A stretch of 64,000 nucleotides of DNA. It comes from Rhodoplanes serenus (GTDB taxonomy: Bacteria > Pseudomonadota > Alphaproteobacteria > Rhizobiales > Xanthobacteraceae). Shown here piece by piece: positions 27,734 to 38,918 of the stretch. A program made the translations under genes and the position numbers. The stretch is taken from positions 17,397-81,396 of the forward strand of contig CAMDDZ010000016.1 of assembly GCA_945893145.1 (NCBI GenBank), given 5' to 3'. Position 1 is the first letter of the stretch, and every line of letters begins with the position of its first letter. Below the pieces are notes generated by a model that saw only the letters and a program-made list of their open reading frames with translations, searched no databases and was not told the DNA's origin.

Positions 27734-29092
27734 TTAAACAACCATCATCACCGGATTCTCGATCAGCGCCTTGAATGCACCGATCAGTTCGGCGCCGAGT
27801 GCGCCATCGACCGCGCGGTGATCGCAGGACAGCGTCACGCTCATGATGTGAGCGGCTTCGATCTTGCCGTTCTTCACGATCGCGCGTTCCTCGCCCGCGC
27901 CGACCGCGAGGATGGTGGAATGCGGCGGATTGATCACCGCGGTGAAATCCTTGATCCCGTACATGCCGAGGTTGGACACCGCCGAGGTGCCGCCCTGATA
28001 TTCCGTCGGCTTGAGCTTACGGGTGCGGGCGCGTGCCGCCAGATCTCTCATTTCGTTGGAAATGGTGGAGAGTGATTTGGTCTCGGCCTTGCGCACGATC
28101 GGTGTGATCAGTCCGCCCGGCAGCGCCACCGCGACACCGATGTCGGAATGCTTGTGCTTGAGCATGGCGCCCTCGGTCCAGCTCACATTCGCATTCGGGA
28201 TGCGCTGGAGCGCCAGCGCCAAAGCCTTCAAGACGAAGTCGTTGACCGAGAGCTTGTAGGCTGGCTTGCCGTCCTTATCCTTCGGCGCGGCGGCGTTGAT
28301 CTCCTCGCGCGCGCCAAGCAGCCTGCCAATGTTGCAGTCGATGGTGAGGTAGAAGTGCGGGATGGTCTGCGTCGATTGCGTCAGCCGTTGCGCAATGGTT
28401 CGGCGCATGCCGTCGTGCGGTACGACGTCGTAACTGCCTTCTTCGAACAAGGCCCGGACCTGGGCGTCGGACATCGAGGGCGCGGCCGCCACGGGCGTTG
28501 CGGTGGCGGGCGCGCCAGCAGCAGATGCTGCGCGCAAGCCCTTGCCGGATTTCGCCGCCTCGACGTCGCGCGCGATGATGCGGCCGTGAGGGCCTGAGCC
28601 CTGGATGCGCGAAACGTCGATGCCGGAATCTTTCGCCAATCGGCGCGCCAGCGGCGAAGCGAAGGTGCGGTTGCCGCTCGCGGGCGCATGTTGTTCGGCC
28701 GCCGGAGCCTTCGGCGGAGCTGCAGCAGCAACGGGAGGCGCGGCAGCCTTTGCGGCAGCCTGCGGTGCGGCCGCAGGCGGTGTCGGTGCTTTGGGCGCGG
28801 GAGCCGGCACGCCCTTGCCGGCACCGGCGGCCGCGGCTTTGACATCCTCGCCCTCGCCGGCCAGCACCGCGATTACCTGATTGACCGGCACGTCCGCGGT
28901 GCCCTCGGGCACCACGATCTTGGCGAGCGTGCCTTCATCGACGGCCTCGACCTCCATGGTCGCCTTGTCGGTCTCGATCTCGGCGATCACGTCGCCGGCC
29001 TTGACCTTGTCGCCCTCGCGCTTGAGCCATTTGGAGAGGTTGCCCTTCTCCATCGTGGGTGACAGCGCCGGCATGAGGATGTTGGTGGGCAT
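27734..29092 (-). CDS. pdhC: Pyruvate dehydrogenase E2 (dihydrolipoamide acetyltransferase)
   Basis: Core of the PDH complex, transferring acetyl groups to CoA. One N-terminal lipoyl domain carries Lys43 in [17 protein letters not shown] long Ala/Pro-rich linker follows, then a peripheral subunit-binding domain (ASPLARRLAKDSGIDVSRIQGSGPHGRIIARDVEAA) and the catalytic domain ending with SVTLSCDHRAVDGALGAEL, which has the HxxxDG active site. 452 residues. Lies downstream of two DUF5076 genes and pdhB on the same strand. Confidence 0.97.
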   Translation of the reverse strand: MPTNILMPALSPTMEKGNLSKWLKREGDKVKAGDVIAEIETDKATMEVEAVDEGTLAKIVVPEGTADVPVNQVIAVLAGEGEDVKAAAAGAGKGVPAPAPKAPTPPAAAPQAAAKAAAPPVAAAAPPKAPAAEQHAPASGNRTFASPLARRLAKDSGIDVSRIQGSGPHGRIIARDVEAAKSGKGLRAASAAGAPATATPVAAAPSMSDAQVRALFEEGSYDVVPHDGMRRTIAQRLTQSTQTIPHFYLTIDCNIGRLLGAREEINAAAPKDKDGKPAYKLSVNDFVLKALALALQRIPNANVSWTEGAMLKHKHSDIGVAVALPGGLITPIVRKAETKSLSTISNEMRDLAARARTRKLKPTEYQGGTSAVSNLGMYGIKDFTAVINPPHSTILAVGAGEERAIVKNGKIEAAHIMSVTLSCDHRAVDGALGAELIGAFKALIENPVMMVV

Positions 29093-29104
29093 GGTGCTGC
29101 GCGC

Positions 29105-29425
29105 TCAGGTCAGCGGCTTGATCTCGCTGTGCATTTCCGGCGGCTGTTCGATGTCGGCATCGAAACCGGCCCGGATGCCAGCCATCACTTCGGCCGCACT
29201 GCCGCGCTCCTGATGCTCGTAGGCGTGCGCGAGCTGGCGTGCGATGTCAGCCAGCACGCGGCCCCACATGCGGGTGTCATCGAACACCGGGCGCAGCGTG
29301 ACGTGCAAGCCGTCGTTGATGATGGCGGCGCGCAGGATTTCGACGCCGCCCCGCTCGACCGCTGCGGGCGGCACCTGCAAGGGCTCGAAGCCCCGCGGCG
29401 CATTCGGATTGATCTGTGAGCTCAT
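29105..29425 (-). CDS. DUF5076 protein, copy 2, in the PDH operon
   Basis: A 106-residue protein: RGFEPLQVPPAAVERGGVEILRAAIINDGLHVTLRPVFDDTRMWGRVLADIARQLAHAYEHQ. It matches the DUF5076 pattern known from Bradyrhizobium and relatives, where such a gene sits between pdhB and pdhC. It aligns with its upstream neighbour over GG(V/L)EILRA(A/G)IIND and (M/K)WG-VL-DIAR-L. Function is unknown; the position suggests a regulator or assembly factor of PDH. Gaps to pdhC (12 bases) and to copy 1 (15 bases) show co-transcription. Confidence 0.8.
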   Translation of the reverse strand: MSSQINPNAPRGFEPLQVPPAAVERGGVEILRAAIINDGLHVTLRPVFDDTRMWGRVLADIARQLAHAYEHQERGSAAEVMAGIRAGFDADIEQPPEMHSEIKPLT

Positions 29426-29440
29426 GACACCCTCATCGGT

Positions 29441-29809
29441 CTAGCGGCGTTTGCGCCGCTGCGCCGTGGATTTCTGTTTCGCAGGCTTGCGCTTTGCGCC
29501 GCGCGGCTTCGCCGCCGCAGGCGCCTTCACGGTTTTCGCGCCCATCTCGGTTGCGAATGCCTCGACGATGGCCACCGTCGCATCCTGCTTGGTCAGGCCC
29601 GGCACTTGCGCTGCGTAAATCGCGCCGAGCCGCCGCGCGATGTCGCCCAGCACCTCGCCCCATTTGCCGGCATCCTCGAACGCACGCAGCGCGGTGACAT
29701 AAAGCTCATCGTTGATGATGCCGGCGCGCAGAATCTCGAGGCCGCCGTTCTCCAGCGCCTCGTTGGGCAGCGCGAGCGCCTGATAAACCCGCGGATCGTC
29801 GTCAGCCAT
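29441..29809 (-). CDS. DUF5076 protein, copy 1, with basic tail
   Basis: A 122-residue paralogue of the next gene, core ALALPNEALENGGLEILRAGIINDELYVTALRAFEDAGKWGEVLGDIARRLGAIYAAQVPG. It differs by a strongly basic C-terminal tail (KPRGAKRKPAKQKSTAQRRKRR) that could bind RNA, DNA or an acidic protein surface. It starts six bases after pdhB. The pair probably arose by tandem duplication. No enzymatic motif is visible. Confidence 0.8.
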   Translation of the reverse strand: MADDDPRVYQALALPNEALENGGLEILRAGIINDELYVTALRAFEDAGKWGEVLGDIARRLGAIYAAQVPGLTKQDATVAIVEAFATEMGAKTVKAPAAAKPRGAKRKPAKQKSTAQRRKRR

Positions 29810-29815
29810 AAAACC

Positions 29816-31198
29816 CTACCGGTAACAGACTGCTTTGGCCGCTTCGACCACCTCGGCGACCGAAGGCAGCGCAAGTTTTTCCAAGTTCGCCGCATAGGGC
29901 ATCGGCACATCTTTGCCAGCCACCCGCGTCGGCGGTGCGTCGAGATAGTCGAAGGCTGCTGCGATCACCCGCGCCACGATCTCGGCGCCGATGCCAGACT
30001 GCGGCCAGCCCTCTTCGACCGTCACAATGCGGCCGGTTTTCTTCACCGACTCGATGATGGTGCCGGAATCCATCGGCCGCAGCGTGCGAAGATCGATCAC
30101 CTCGGCTGCGATGCCGTCCTTGGCGAGTTCGTCGGCAGCCTTGAGCGCATAGGTCATGCCGATCGAGAACGACACCAGGGTGACGTCGCCGCCGCTGCGT
30201 GCGATCCGCGCCTTGCCGATCGGCAGTACGAAGTCGTCGAGCTTCGGCACCGGTCCGCTTTGGCCGTAGAGGATTTCGTTTTCGAGAAAGATCACCGGAT
30301 TGGGATCGCGGATCGCAGCTTTCAGCAACCCCTTGGCGTCGGCCGCATTCGACGGCGCGATCACCTTCAGGCCCGGGATGTGCGAGTACCAAGCCGAGTA
30401 GTCCTGGCTGTGCTGGGCGGCGACGCGGGCAGCGGCGCCGTTCGGTCCGCGGAACACGATGGACGATTTCATCTGCCCGCCGGACATGTAGAGCGTCTTG
30501 GCGGCCGAATTGATGAGCTGATCCATCGCCTGCATGGCGAAGTTGAAGGTCATGAACTCGACGATGGGCTTGAGACCCGCGAGCGCCGCGCCGACGCCGA
30601 GACCGGCAAAGCCGTGCTCGGTGATCGGCGTATCGACCACGCGCTGCGGTCCGAATTCCTGAAGCAGCCCCTGCGTGACCTTGTAGGCGCCCTGATACTC
30701 GGCGACCTCCTCGCCCATCACGAACACGGCCTCATCGCGCCGCATCTCCTCCGCCATGGCGTCGCGCAGCGCTTCGCGCATCGTCATGGTGACCATCTCG
30801 GTGCCTTCCGGCAGGTCGGGATCGGGCTCAGGCGCTTTGGCCGGCGGCGGCTCGACCACGGCAGACTTTGGTGCGGCTGGGGCCGAGGCTTGCTTCGCGG
30901 CGGCGGCTGGCGGAGCGGCCGGCTGGCCAGCTTGTTTGATCGCGGATTTGTCCTCGCCTTCGCCCAGGATTACGGCGATCGGCGTGTTGACGGCGACATC
31001 GGCGGTGCCTTCCGGCACCAGAATCTTGCCGAGCGTGCCTTCATCAACGGCCTCGACCTCCATGGTGGCTTTGTCGGTCTCGATCTCGGCGATGACGTCG
31101 CCGGCCTTGACCTTGTCGCCCTCGCTCTTGAGCCATTTGGCGAGGTTGCCCTTTTCCATGGTGGGCGACAGCGCGGGCATCAGCACTTGGATCGGCAT
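29816..31198 (-). CDS. pdhB: Pyruvate dehydrogenase E1 beta subunit with N-terminal lipoyl domain
   Basis: Beta half of the alpha2-beta2 E1 enzyme. As in other alphaproteobacteria it has an N-terminal lipoyl domain (Lys43 in [16 protein letters not shown]) nearly identical to that of pdhC, a Pro/Ala linker, then the transketolase-type core ([41 protein letters not shown]) and C-domain ([33 protein letters not shown]). 460 residues. The extra lipoyl domain means E1 itself is a substrate for LipA. It follows pdhA by 13 bases. Confidence 0.97.
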   Translation of the reverse strand: MPIQVLMPALSPTMEKGNLAKWLKSEGDKVKAGDVIAEIETDKATMEVEAVDEGTLGKILVPEGTADVAVNTPIAVILGEGEDKSAIKQAGQPAAPPAAAAKQASAPAAPKSAVVEPPPAKAPEPDPDLPEGTEMVTMTMREALRDAMAEEMRRDEAVFVMGEEVAEYQGAYKVTQGLLQEFGPQRVVDTPITEHGFAGLGVGAALAGLKPIVEFMTFNFAMQAMDQLINSAAKTLYMSGGQMKSSIVFRGPNGAAARVAAQHSQDYSAWYSHIPGLKVIAPSNAADAKGLLKAAIRDPNPVIFLENEILYGQSGPVPKLDDFVLPIGKARIARSGGDVTLVSFSIGMTYALKAADELAKDGIAAEVIDLRTLRPMDSGTIIESVKKTGRIVTVEEGWPQSGIGAEIVARVIAAAFDYLDAPPTRVAGKDVPMPYAANLEKLALPSVAEVVEAAKAVCYR

Positions 31199-31211
31199 CG
31201 CGCTTTGGCCC

Positions 31212-32270
31212 TCAACGCGCCGCGTTGGTGTAGACGTCCGTATAAAGCTCGGACGGATCGGGTTCAGGATCGTTGGTGGCGAATTCCGCCGCCTCGTTGA
31301 TCGCGTTGCGCACGCCGGCGTCGATCTTCTTCAATTCGTCCTCGCTCGCGCGTTTGCGCTCCAGCAGACGCTGGCGCACCTGCTCGATCGGATCGTGCTC
31401 GGTGCGCACCTTCTCGACCTCTTCGCGCGTGCGGTATTTGGCAGGGTCGGACATCGAGTGTCCGCGATAACGATAGGTGAGCATTTCAAGGATGATCGGC
31501 CCATTGCCGCCGCGACACCATTTCACCGCTCGTTCGCCAGCGTCCTTCACGGCGCGCACGTCCATGCCATCGACCTGTTCGCCGTCAATGTCGAACGATT
31601 GGCCGCGCTTGGCGAGATTGACGGTGGCCGAGGCGCGTTGGATCGACGTGCCCATGGCGTATTGGTTGTTCTCGATGATGTAGATCACCGGAAGCTTCCA
31701 GAGCTTGGCCATGTTGAAGCTCTCATAGACTTGGCCCTGATTGGCGGCGCCATCGCCAAAGTATGTCAGCGCGACGTGGTCGTTGCCGCGATATTTGTTG
31801 GCGAAGGCGAGACCGGTGCCGAGCGGCACCATGGCGCCGACGATGCCGTGGCCGCCGAAGAACCCCTTCTCGGCCGAGAACATGTGCATCGAGCCGCCCT
31901 TACCCTTGGAATAGCCATGCTGGCGGCCGGTGAGTTCCGCCATCACGCCCTTGGGGTCCATGCCGCAGGCCAGCATGTGGCCGTGGTCGCGGTAGCCGGT
32001 GATGATCTGGTCGCCGTGCTTCAGCGCCATCTGCATCCCCACCACCACGGCCTCCTGGCCGATGTAGAGATGGCAGAAGCCGCCGATTAGGCCCATGCCG
32101 TACATCTGGCCGGCCTTCTCCTCGAAACGCCGGATCAGCAGCATTTCGCGATACGCGGCGATTTCCTGCTCTTTGGTGAGCTCCGGCGGCGCCTCAGCCG
32201 ATTTCCCCGCCTTGGCGGCGGCAGGGCGGCGCACAGCTTCGGGCTGCGCCTTGTCCTTGGCGACGGCCAT
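31212..32270 (-). CDS. pdhA: Pyruvate dehydrogenase E1 alpha subunit
   Basis: Thiamine-diphosphate-binding half of E1. The TPP motif is [32 protein letters not shown]. Other family stretches are [43 protein letters not shown], and the phosphorylation-loop-like [20 protein letters not shown]. The N-terminal 30 residues are a Lys/Ala/Pro-rich extension. 352 residues. It is the first gene of the PDH operon; the promoter should lie in the 175-base gap to ftsB. Confidence 0.97.
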   Translation of the reverse strand: MAVAKDKAQPEAVRRPAAAKAGKSAEAPPELTKEQEIAAYREMLLIRRFEEKAGQMYGMGLIGGFCHLYIGQEAVVVGMQMALKHGDQIITGYRDHGHMLACGMDPKGVMAELTGRQHGYSKGKGGSMHMFSAEKGFFGGHGIVGAMVPLGTGLAFANKYRGNDHVALTYFGDGAANQGQVYESFNMAKLWKLPVIYIIENNQYAMGTSIQRASATVNLAKRGQSFDIDGEQVDGMDVRAVKDAGERAVKWCRGGNGPIILEMLTYRYRGHSMSDPAKYRTREEVEKVRTEHDPIEQVRQRLLERKRASEDELKKIDAGVRNAINEAAEFATNDPEPDPSELYTDVYTNAAR

Positions 32271-32445
32271 GGCTCTCCTCGGGCAAGTCGCCGTCGAGCG
32301 ACGGCATTGAATCCTTAGCGTAATTCGCGGTCAGGCGGAAGCGCATGGTTTCGCCCCTGAAAAACGTAACGCGCGGGCCACAAGGGCCTGCTTGAAAATA
32401 TGAATTGTCCGAAAAACTGCTATCCGCAGGGCATATTGGGCGCTG

Positions 32446-32781
32446 CTATCGGGCTGCGGCGGCCGCCGGCGGCTTGAGGATGAGCATCAGATCGTTGCGC
32501 TCCAGGTAGCCCAGCATGTCCCGGCCGCGTTCATCGAGCATGTCCGGGTCGATGCTCTCGGCCTTGAGTAGAGCGACCCGTTTTTCCCACTCTTTGCGTT
32601 CACCCTTGAGCTGGGCAAGATCGCTGCTGATGTCGGTGTATTGGTGGTCGAGGTCCTGCTTGGCCCGCAAGCCGCGGTCGCCGGTGTAGGCGTTGACCCC
32701 GAAATAGCCGATCAGCAACGCCACCCCGACATAGAGGCCGATCGCACTCAGGAAGGATCGGAGCTTGCGACGGGTGACCAT
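32446..32781 (-). CDS. ftsB: Septum formation initiator FtsB/DivIC
   Basis: Bitopic divisome protein that links FtsQ and FtsL. A short cytoplasmic N-terminus (MVTRRKLRS) precedes one membrane helix (FLSAIGLYVGVALLIGYFGVNAYTG) and a coiled-coil (RAKQDLDHQYTDISSDLAQLKGERKEWEKRVALL). The end motif ESIDPDMLDERGRDMLGYLERND is typical of alphaproteobacterial FtsB. 111 residues. It lies between pdhA and the divergent CoA-transferase, in the usual eno-ftsB-pdhA neighbourhood. Confidence 0.92.
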   Translation of the reverse strand: MVTRRKLRSFLSAIGLYVGVALLIGYFGVNAYTGDRGLRAKQDLDHQYTDISSDLAQLKGERKEWEKRVALLKAESIDPDMLDERGRDMLGYLERNDLMLILKPPAAAAAR

Positions 32782-32843
32782 GGGCCCAAAATGCCGGGTG
32801 CCGCGTTAAGGCGGCGTTACCGCTGGAAAACTCGAGGGCGAAG

Positions 32844-34238
32844 CTGACTGCACCCGATCCCCGGCAAGTTTTAGCGGCGCTCTGGCGACTCACAGACCAG
32901 CCCGAAGCCGCATTGGCTGACGTCGAACTCACCGGCGCCGAGCCGGCGCTGCCCTCCTCGTTCGCGGTCGGCACCGCGGCGCAGGCCAGCATTGCGGCGG
33001 CTGCGCTGGCGGCCAGCGAATTGTGGCGGCTGCGCACCGGCCGGCGGCAATCGATCCGCGTCGATATGCGCGCTGCCGCAATCGAGTTCCGCAGTGACCA
33101 CTACGTGCGCGTGGATGGCAAACCGGTGGCCGAGACCTGGGACAAGATCGCGGGCCTGTACCGCTGCGGCGACGGACGCTTCGTGCGCGTGCACACTAAT
33201 TTTGCGCACCACCGGAATGGCCTGCTCGCGCTGTTGCGCTGCGACTACGACCGCGCGTCGGTGCAGCGCGCATTGGCAGGATGGCAGACCGAGGCATTGG
33301 AAACCGCGGCGGCCGAGGCGGGCCTCGTGGCGACGGCAACGCGATCGTTCGCGGAATGGGATGCGCATCCGCAGGGGCGCGCGGTCGCGGGCTTGCCGCT
33401 GTTCTCCATCGAACGGATCGGCGATGCGCCGCCCGTGCCTCTGTCCGCGGGCGACCGGCCACTTGCGGGCATCCGGGTGCTGGACCTCACTCGCGTCATC
33501 GCCGGCCCGGTGTGCGGGCGCACGCTCGCGGTCCATGGCGCCGACGTGCTGACGGTCACGGCCGCGCATTTGCCGGCCATGATGCCGCTGGTGGTCGACA
33601 ACGGACGCGGCAAGCTGTCGGCATCGCTCGACCTGCGCGAGGCCAGTGCGCGCGCGAGGCTTACAGCGCTGCTGCGGCAGGCCGATGTGTTCGTGCAGGG
33701 CTATCGGCCCGGCGCCATTGCGCGACATGGCTTCGGGCCGCAGGAGCTGGCGCGCATCCGGCCGGGCATCGTCTGCGTCTCGCTCAGCGCATACGGCCAC
33801 GTGGGTCCGTGGGCGGGACGGCGCGGCTTCGACTCGCTGGTGCAGAACGCCAACGGCCTCAACATGGCCGAAGCCGCAGCCGCAGCCGCAACGGAGCCGA
33901 AGCCCCTGCCGACGCAGGCGCTCGACCACGCCACCGGTTTCTTGATGGCGTTTGCCGCGATGTCGGCGCTGGCGCGTCGGGCGACGCAGAGTGGAAGCTG
34001 GCATGTGCGCGTCTCGCTGGCCCAGACCGGTCATTGGTTCCGCAATCTTGGACGCATCGAGGGTCTGGCGTGTCCGGACCCTGGCCTCGACGACGTGCGG
34101 GATCGTTTGGATGAGGGCCCGTCAGGCTTCGGGCGCCTGACGTCGGTGCGCCACGCGGCCACGCTGTCGGAAACGCCGCCGCATTGGGCGCGGCCGTCCG
34201 TGCCGCTCGGCACCCATGCGCCGGAGTGGCCGGCTTAG
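32844..34238 (+). CDS. CaiB/BaiF-family CoA-transferase, probable CTG start
   Basis: Type III CoA-transferase of about 464 residues. The CaiB core is visible: IRVLDLTRVIAGPVCGRTLAVHGADVLTV, LSASLDLREASARARLTALLRQADVFVQGYRPGAIARHGFG, VSLSAYGHVGPWAGRRGFDSLVQNANGL. The usual annotated start (TTG 32913) cuts off a family-like N-terminus, TAPDPRQVLAALWRLTDQPEAALADVELTG, which is open in frame back to a stop at 32775. No ATG, GTG or TTG lies between; CTG at 32844 follows GAGG by six bases and is the likely start. The acyl substrate is unknown. It ends in a 4-base convergent overlap. Confidence 0.82.
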   Translation: MTAPDPRQVLAALWRLTDQPEAALADVELTGAEPALPSSFAVGTAAQASIAAAALAASELWRLRTGRRQSIRVDMRAAAIEFRSDHYVRVDGKPVAETWDKIAGLYRCGDGRFVRVHTNFAHHRNGLLALLRCDYDRASVQRALAGWQTEALETAAAEAGLVATATRSFAEWDAHPQGRAVAGLPLFSIERIGDAPPVPLSAGDRPLAGIRVLDLTRVIAGPVCGRTLAVHGADVLTVTAAHLPAMMPLVVDNGRGKLSASLDLREASARARLTALLRQADVFVQGYRPGAIARHGFGPQELARIRPGIVCVSLSAYGHVGPWAGRRGFDSLVQNANGLNMAEAAAAAATEPKPLPTQALDHATGFLMAFAAMSALARRATQSGSWHVRVSLAQTGHWFRNLGRIEGLACPDPGLDDVRDRLDEGPSGFGRLTSVRHAATLSETPPHWARPSVPLGTHAPEWPA

Positions 34239-34756
34239 GATTCGGCCGAGGCTTGGCCGTCCTCCCAGGCCCGCCACTTGCGCTTGGAATTGATCGAACC
34301 CGCTGGGTTGCATACGACGCAGCGGCAGAAGAAGCGCTCGCGGACCTTCGGCTCGTATCGCCAGCCGACGTTACGCGGCAGCCGGCGGATACGATGGATT
34401 TCCTTCGCGGCGATCCGGCGCGGCAGGACGATTTCCATGCCAAGCGGATCGGCGGCGGCCATGAATTCGCCGACCGCACGAGCAGCCGGCAGCGTCATGG
34501 GCTCGCGTCCAAAGTGCCCGAACAGCACCGGCTCGTCATCGCGGACCCGGAAATAGACGCCCCACATTGTGTGGGCCGCGTGGCCGTCGATGAGCACGCG
34601 AAATCGCTTCAACTCGCGCAGCCATTGGTGGGTGACGACAAAATTCGGTAGCACGGGCGTTGCGAACACCCCCTGCATGTGTCGCGCAATACCGATACCG
34701 CTCCGGCGGATGGCCGCGACGTTCTTCTCGGGCGTGATGTGGACGAGCAGCGGCAT
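34235..34756 (-). CDS. Small protein resembling ADP-ribosyltransferase folds, with C-terminal Cys cluster
   Basis: A 173-residue protein I cannot place firmly. The start LLVHITPEKNVAAIRRSGI with a conserved-looking His, the middle WGVYFRVRDDEPVLFGHFG, and GMEIVLPRRIAAKEIHRIRRL with a Glu on a strand, together recall the H-Y-E layout of KptA/DarT-type ADP-ribosyltransferases. A possible metal site, RFFCRCVVCNPAG, follows. Function is inference only. It lies 18 bases downstream of eno on the same strand and converges with the CoA-transferase gene by four bases. Confidence 0.6.
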   Translation of the reverse strand: MPLLVHITPEKNVAAIRRSGIGIARHMQGVFATPVLPNFVVTHQWLRELKRFRVLIDGHAAHTMWGVYFRVRDDEPVLFGHFGREPMTLPAARAVGEFMAAADPLGMEIVLPRRIAAKEIHRIRRLPRNVGWRYEPKVRERFFCRCVVCNPAGSINSKRKWRAWEDGQASAES

Positions 34757-34774
34757 CGAGAGACTGGAGAGTTG

Positions 34775-36691
<1,917 letters not shown>

Positions 36692-36702
36692 CTAATCCTA
36701 TC

Positions 36703-36802
36703 TACCGTTGGTAACGACAGCCTTACGCTGGAAGGAGAGAATCTCTTGCCCGTGGCTACCAATGGGTTACTCATTGGACCGGTGACCCATTGGACAGGTT
36801 AC
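36703..36802. promoter_or_regulatory. Repeat-rich control region between terB-like gene and queF
   Basis: The divergent gap holds a palindrome TACC-GTT-GGTA (36703-36713) and three GGTTAC-type units at exact 16-base spacing: GGTTAC (36765-36770), GGTGAC (36781-36786) and GGTTAC (36797-36802). The first two continue into the same CATTGGAC. CCAATGGGT (36759-36767) can pair with CATTGG (36772-36777) or with ACCCATTGG (36785-36793), giving two exclusive hairpins. This suggests repressor operators or a switching leader. No matching preQ1 riboswitch core was recognised. Confidence 0.5.
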
Positions 36803-36831
36803 TTGGCGCGGGCGGCTCACGGAAAACATCG

Positions 36832-37293
36832 ATGGCTCGCAATTCTCGCTCGCTGACGCATCTCGGCCGGCCCTCTGTTCTGCCCGTCTCACCCGCGAAG
36901 GCCGCGCTCGACCGGGTCGCCAATCCGCATCCCGATACGAATTACGTGGCGCGTTTCACAGCGCCCGAATTCACCACGCTTTGCCCGATCACTGGGCAGC
37001 CGGACTTCGCGCATCTGGTCATCGACTACGTGCCGGGGCGTTTCCTCGTGGAGTCGAAGTCCCTGAAGCTTTATTTCGCGAGCTTCCGCAATCACGGCGC
37101 CTTCCACGAAGACTGCACCATCGCGATCGGCAAGCGGCTCGCGAGCCTGCTCAAGCCGAAGTGGCTGCGCATCGGCGGCTATTGGTATCCGCGCGGCGGC
37201 ATCCCGATCGACGTGTTTTGGCAGACCGGACGATTGCCCAAAGGCGTCTGGGTGCCGGATCAGGGCGTCGCGCCCTATCGCGGTCGCGGCTGA
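36832..37293 (+). CDS. queF: NADPH-dependent 7-cyano-7-deazaguanine reductase QueF
   Basis: Reduces preQ0 to preQ1 in queuosine synthesis. The 153-residue unimodular (short) form has the catalytic Cys in [23 protein letters not shown], the QueF motif [21 protein letters not shown] with the conserved Glu-Ser-Lys-Ser-Leu-Lys, and [24 protein letters not shown] 36832 gives [12 protein letters not shown]. Its 3' end overlaps convergent thiE by 19 bases. The upstream repeats may regulate it. Confidence 0.95.
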   Translation: MARNSRSLTHLGRPSVLPVSPAKAALDRVANPHPDTNYVARFTAPEFTTLCPITGQPDFAHLVIDYVPGRFLVESKSLKLYFASFRNHGAFHEDCTIAIGKRLASLLKPKWLRIGGYWYPRGGIPIDVFWQTGRLPKGVWVPDQGVAPYRGRG

Positions 37294-37916
37294 AGGCGTA
37301 CCGCGGCAAGCGCCGCGAGAAACCCGCCGATTTCTTCCTTCACATCAGACGCGCGCATCACGCCGCCCATTACGGCTGCGCCATGAGCGCCGGCACGCAA
37401 AACTTCGCCAACGCGGCCAGCCGTGATCCCGCCAATCGCAAGCCCGGGCATCGGTGATTGCGTGATCACCTCCGCGAGTCCGGCCGGGCGAAGCGCAGGC
37501 CCATAGCCCGGTTTACTGGCGGTCTCGAATACGGGACCGACGACAAGGTAGTCAGGCGCCGCAGTGAGCTGTTCGATTTCGCTCACTCCATGGATCGACA
37601 GTCCAATCAGCGCGCGAGGACCCAGCAGTTCTCGCGCCGCTGCAACATCGCTGCCAGCGCCAAGGTGTACCCCGTCAATGCCTGCGGCGACTGCCGTGCT
37701 GGCATCGCCGTGCAGGGTTAGTTTGGCGCCGAACTTTTGCGCCACCGGCTTGAGGCTTTGCGCCAGCGCGATCTGCTCTTCAATCGGCAAATCCTTTTCG
37801 CGCAGGCTCGCCCATCGGCAGCCTGCCGCAAACGCTTCTTCCAGAATATCGGACAGCGGCCGCCGCGCCTGCGCGCGGTCTGTAATCAGTAGAAGCGGTG
37901 GCTCAGGCAACCTCAA
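37275..37916 (-). CDS. thiE: Thiamine phosphate synthase ThiE
   Basis: Joins HMP-pyrophosphate and thiazole phosphate to make thiamine phosphate. The TIM barrel (about 213 residues) begins [45 protein letters not shown], with [37 protein letters not shown] and [29 protein letters not shown] plus [14 protein letters not shown]. The proposed TTG at 37916 overlaps the thiG stop, consistent with coupling; another TTG is two codons downstream. It is the last gene of the thi operon. Confidence 0.92.
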   Translation of the reverse strand: MRLPEPPLLLITDRAQARRPLSDILEEAFAAGCRWASLREKDLPIEEQIALAQSLKPVAQKFGAKLTLHGDASTAVAAGIDGVHLGAGSDVAAARELLGPRALIGLSIHGVSEIEQLTAAPDYLVVGPVFETASKPGYGPALRPAGLAEVITQSPMPGLAIGGITAGRVGEVLRAGAHGAAVMGGVMRASDVKEEIGGFLAALAAVRLQPRPR

Positions 37917-38683
37917 GTGCCGACCAGGCCGAACTGCGGACTCGATGGCTCCGCGTGGGTTCGTCGCGGAATCCGGCCGGCCAGCCGGGCCAGCCGGCCG
38001 GCGCTGACCGCATCCCGCATGGCCGCGGCCATTTGCACCGGGTGGCGGGCTTTCGACACCGCGGTGTTGAGAAGCACGGCCGCGCAACCGAGCTCCATGG
38101 CAAGCGCCGCCTCGGACGCAGTGCCGATGCCGGCATCGAGCACCACCGGCACCGTCGAGCGTGTGCAGATCAGCTCGATCAGATGCGGATTGCACACCCC
38201 CAAGCCGGAACCGATCGGCGCGCCGAGCGGCATCACGGCAGCGGCGCCGGCGTCGGCAAGCTTGCGGCAGGTGACCGGGTCGTCGTTGCAATAGGGCAGC
38301 ACGATAAAGCCCTTGGCCGCGAGCGTCGCTGTGGCTTGAACGAGTTGCTCGACATCCGGGTAGAGCAGTTCGCGATCGCCGATCACCTCGAGCTTGATCC
38401 AATCGGTCGCCAGCGCCTCGCGCGCAAGCTCTGCGGTGAGCACCGCATCCTTGGCGGTCTGGCAGCCGGCGGTGTTCGGCAGGAGTTGCGCCCGCCCGGT
38501 CAGCAGCTCCGCAATGCTCTCGCTTTCGCCCGCAAGATTCATGCGCCGGATCGATACCGTGACCATCTCGGTGCCGCTTGCCGCCACGGCGTCCAGCATG
38601 ACCTGCTGATTGGGATAGCCGGCCGAGCCGAGAAACAGCCGAGAGCGGAATTCACGGCCTGCGATCTTGAGCGTGTCGGTCAT
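37913..38683 (-). CDS. thiG: Thiazole synthase ThiG
   Basis: Forms the thiazole phosphate from DXP, ThiS thiocarboxylate and dehydroglycine. [47 protein letters not shown] opens the barrel. The Schiff-base Lys lies in [11 protein letters not shown], and [22 protein letters not shown] and [35 protein letters not shown] are diagnostic. Of two close ATGs (38689 and 38683), the second has GAGG at proper distance. 256 residues. Follows thiS by 10 bases. Confidence 0.96.
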   Translation of the reverse strand: MTDTLKIAGREFRSRLFLGSAGYPNQQVMLDAVAASGTEMVTVSIRRMNLAGESESIAELLTGRAQLLPNTAGCQTAKDAVLTAELAREALATDWIKLEVIGDRELLYPDVEQLVQATATLAAKGFIVLPYCNDDPVTCRKLADAGAAAVMPLGAPIGSGLGVCNPHLIELICTRSTVPVVLDAGIGTASEAALAMELGCAAVLLNTAVSKARHPVQMAAAMRDAVSAGRLARLAGRIPRRTHAEPSSPQFGLVGT

Positions 38684-38693
38684 TGTCATCACC

Positions 38694-38906
38694 TCACCCA
38701 CCCTGCTTCGCCAGCACGATCTCGATCTGATCGCCGGCCGCGAGCCGCGTCTGTGTCCAGTCGGCGCGCCGCACCAGCGCGCCATTATGGGCGACCGCAA
38801 TGCCACGCCCTTCCGGCGTGATGCCGCGTTCGGCGATCAGAGCTGCCAAGGTCGCGGCCGACAGCGGCTCGTCCTGGCCGTTCACGCGGATCGTTGCGTC
38901 GGTCAT
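38694..38906 (-). CDS. thiS: Sulfur carrier protein ThiS
   Basis: A 70-residue ubiquitin-like sulfur carrier: [67 protein letters not shown]. The C-terminal Gly-Gly is the site of adenylation and thiocarboxylation. It lies between thiO and thiG, the standard thiOSG order. No thiF gene is in the window, so the activating enzyme must be elsewhere. Confidence 0.95.
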   Translation of the reverse strand: MTDATIRVNGQDEPLSAATLAALIAERGITPEGRGIAVAHNGALVRRADWTQTRLAAGDQIEIVLAKQGG

Positions 38907-38918
38907 GGTGCGCCTCTC

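Noticed and set aside
36759..36793. preQ1 riboswitch upstream of queF
   Set aside because: The hairpins are simple repeats; no preQ1-I or preQ1-II core could be identified, so it is described only as repeat structure.
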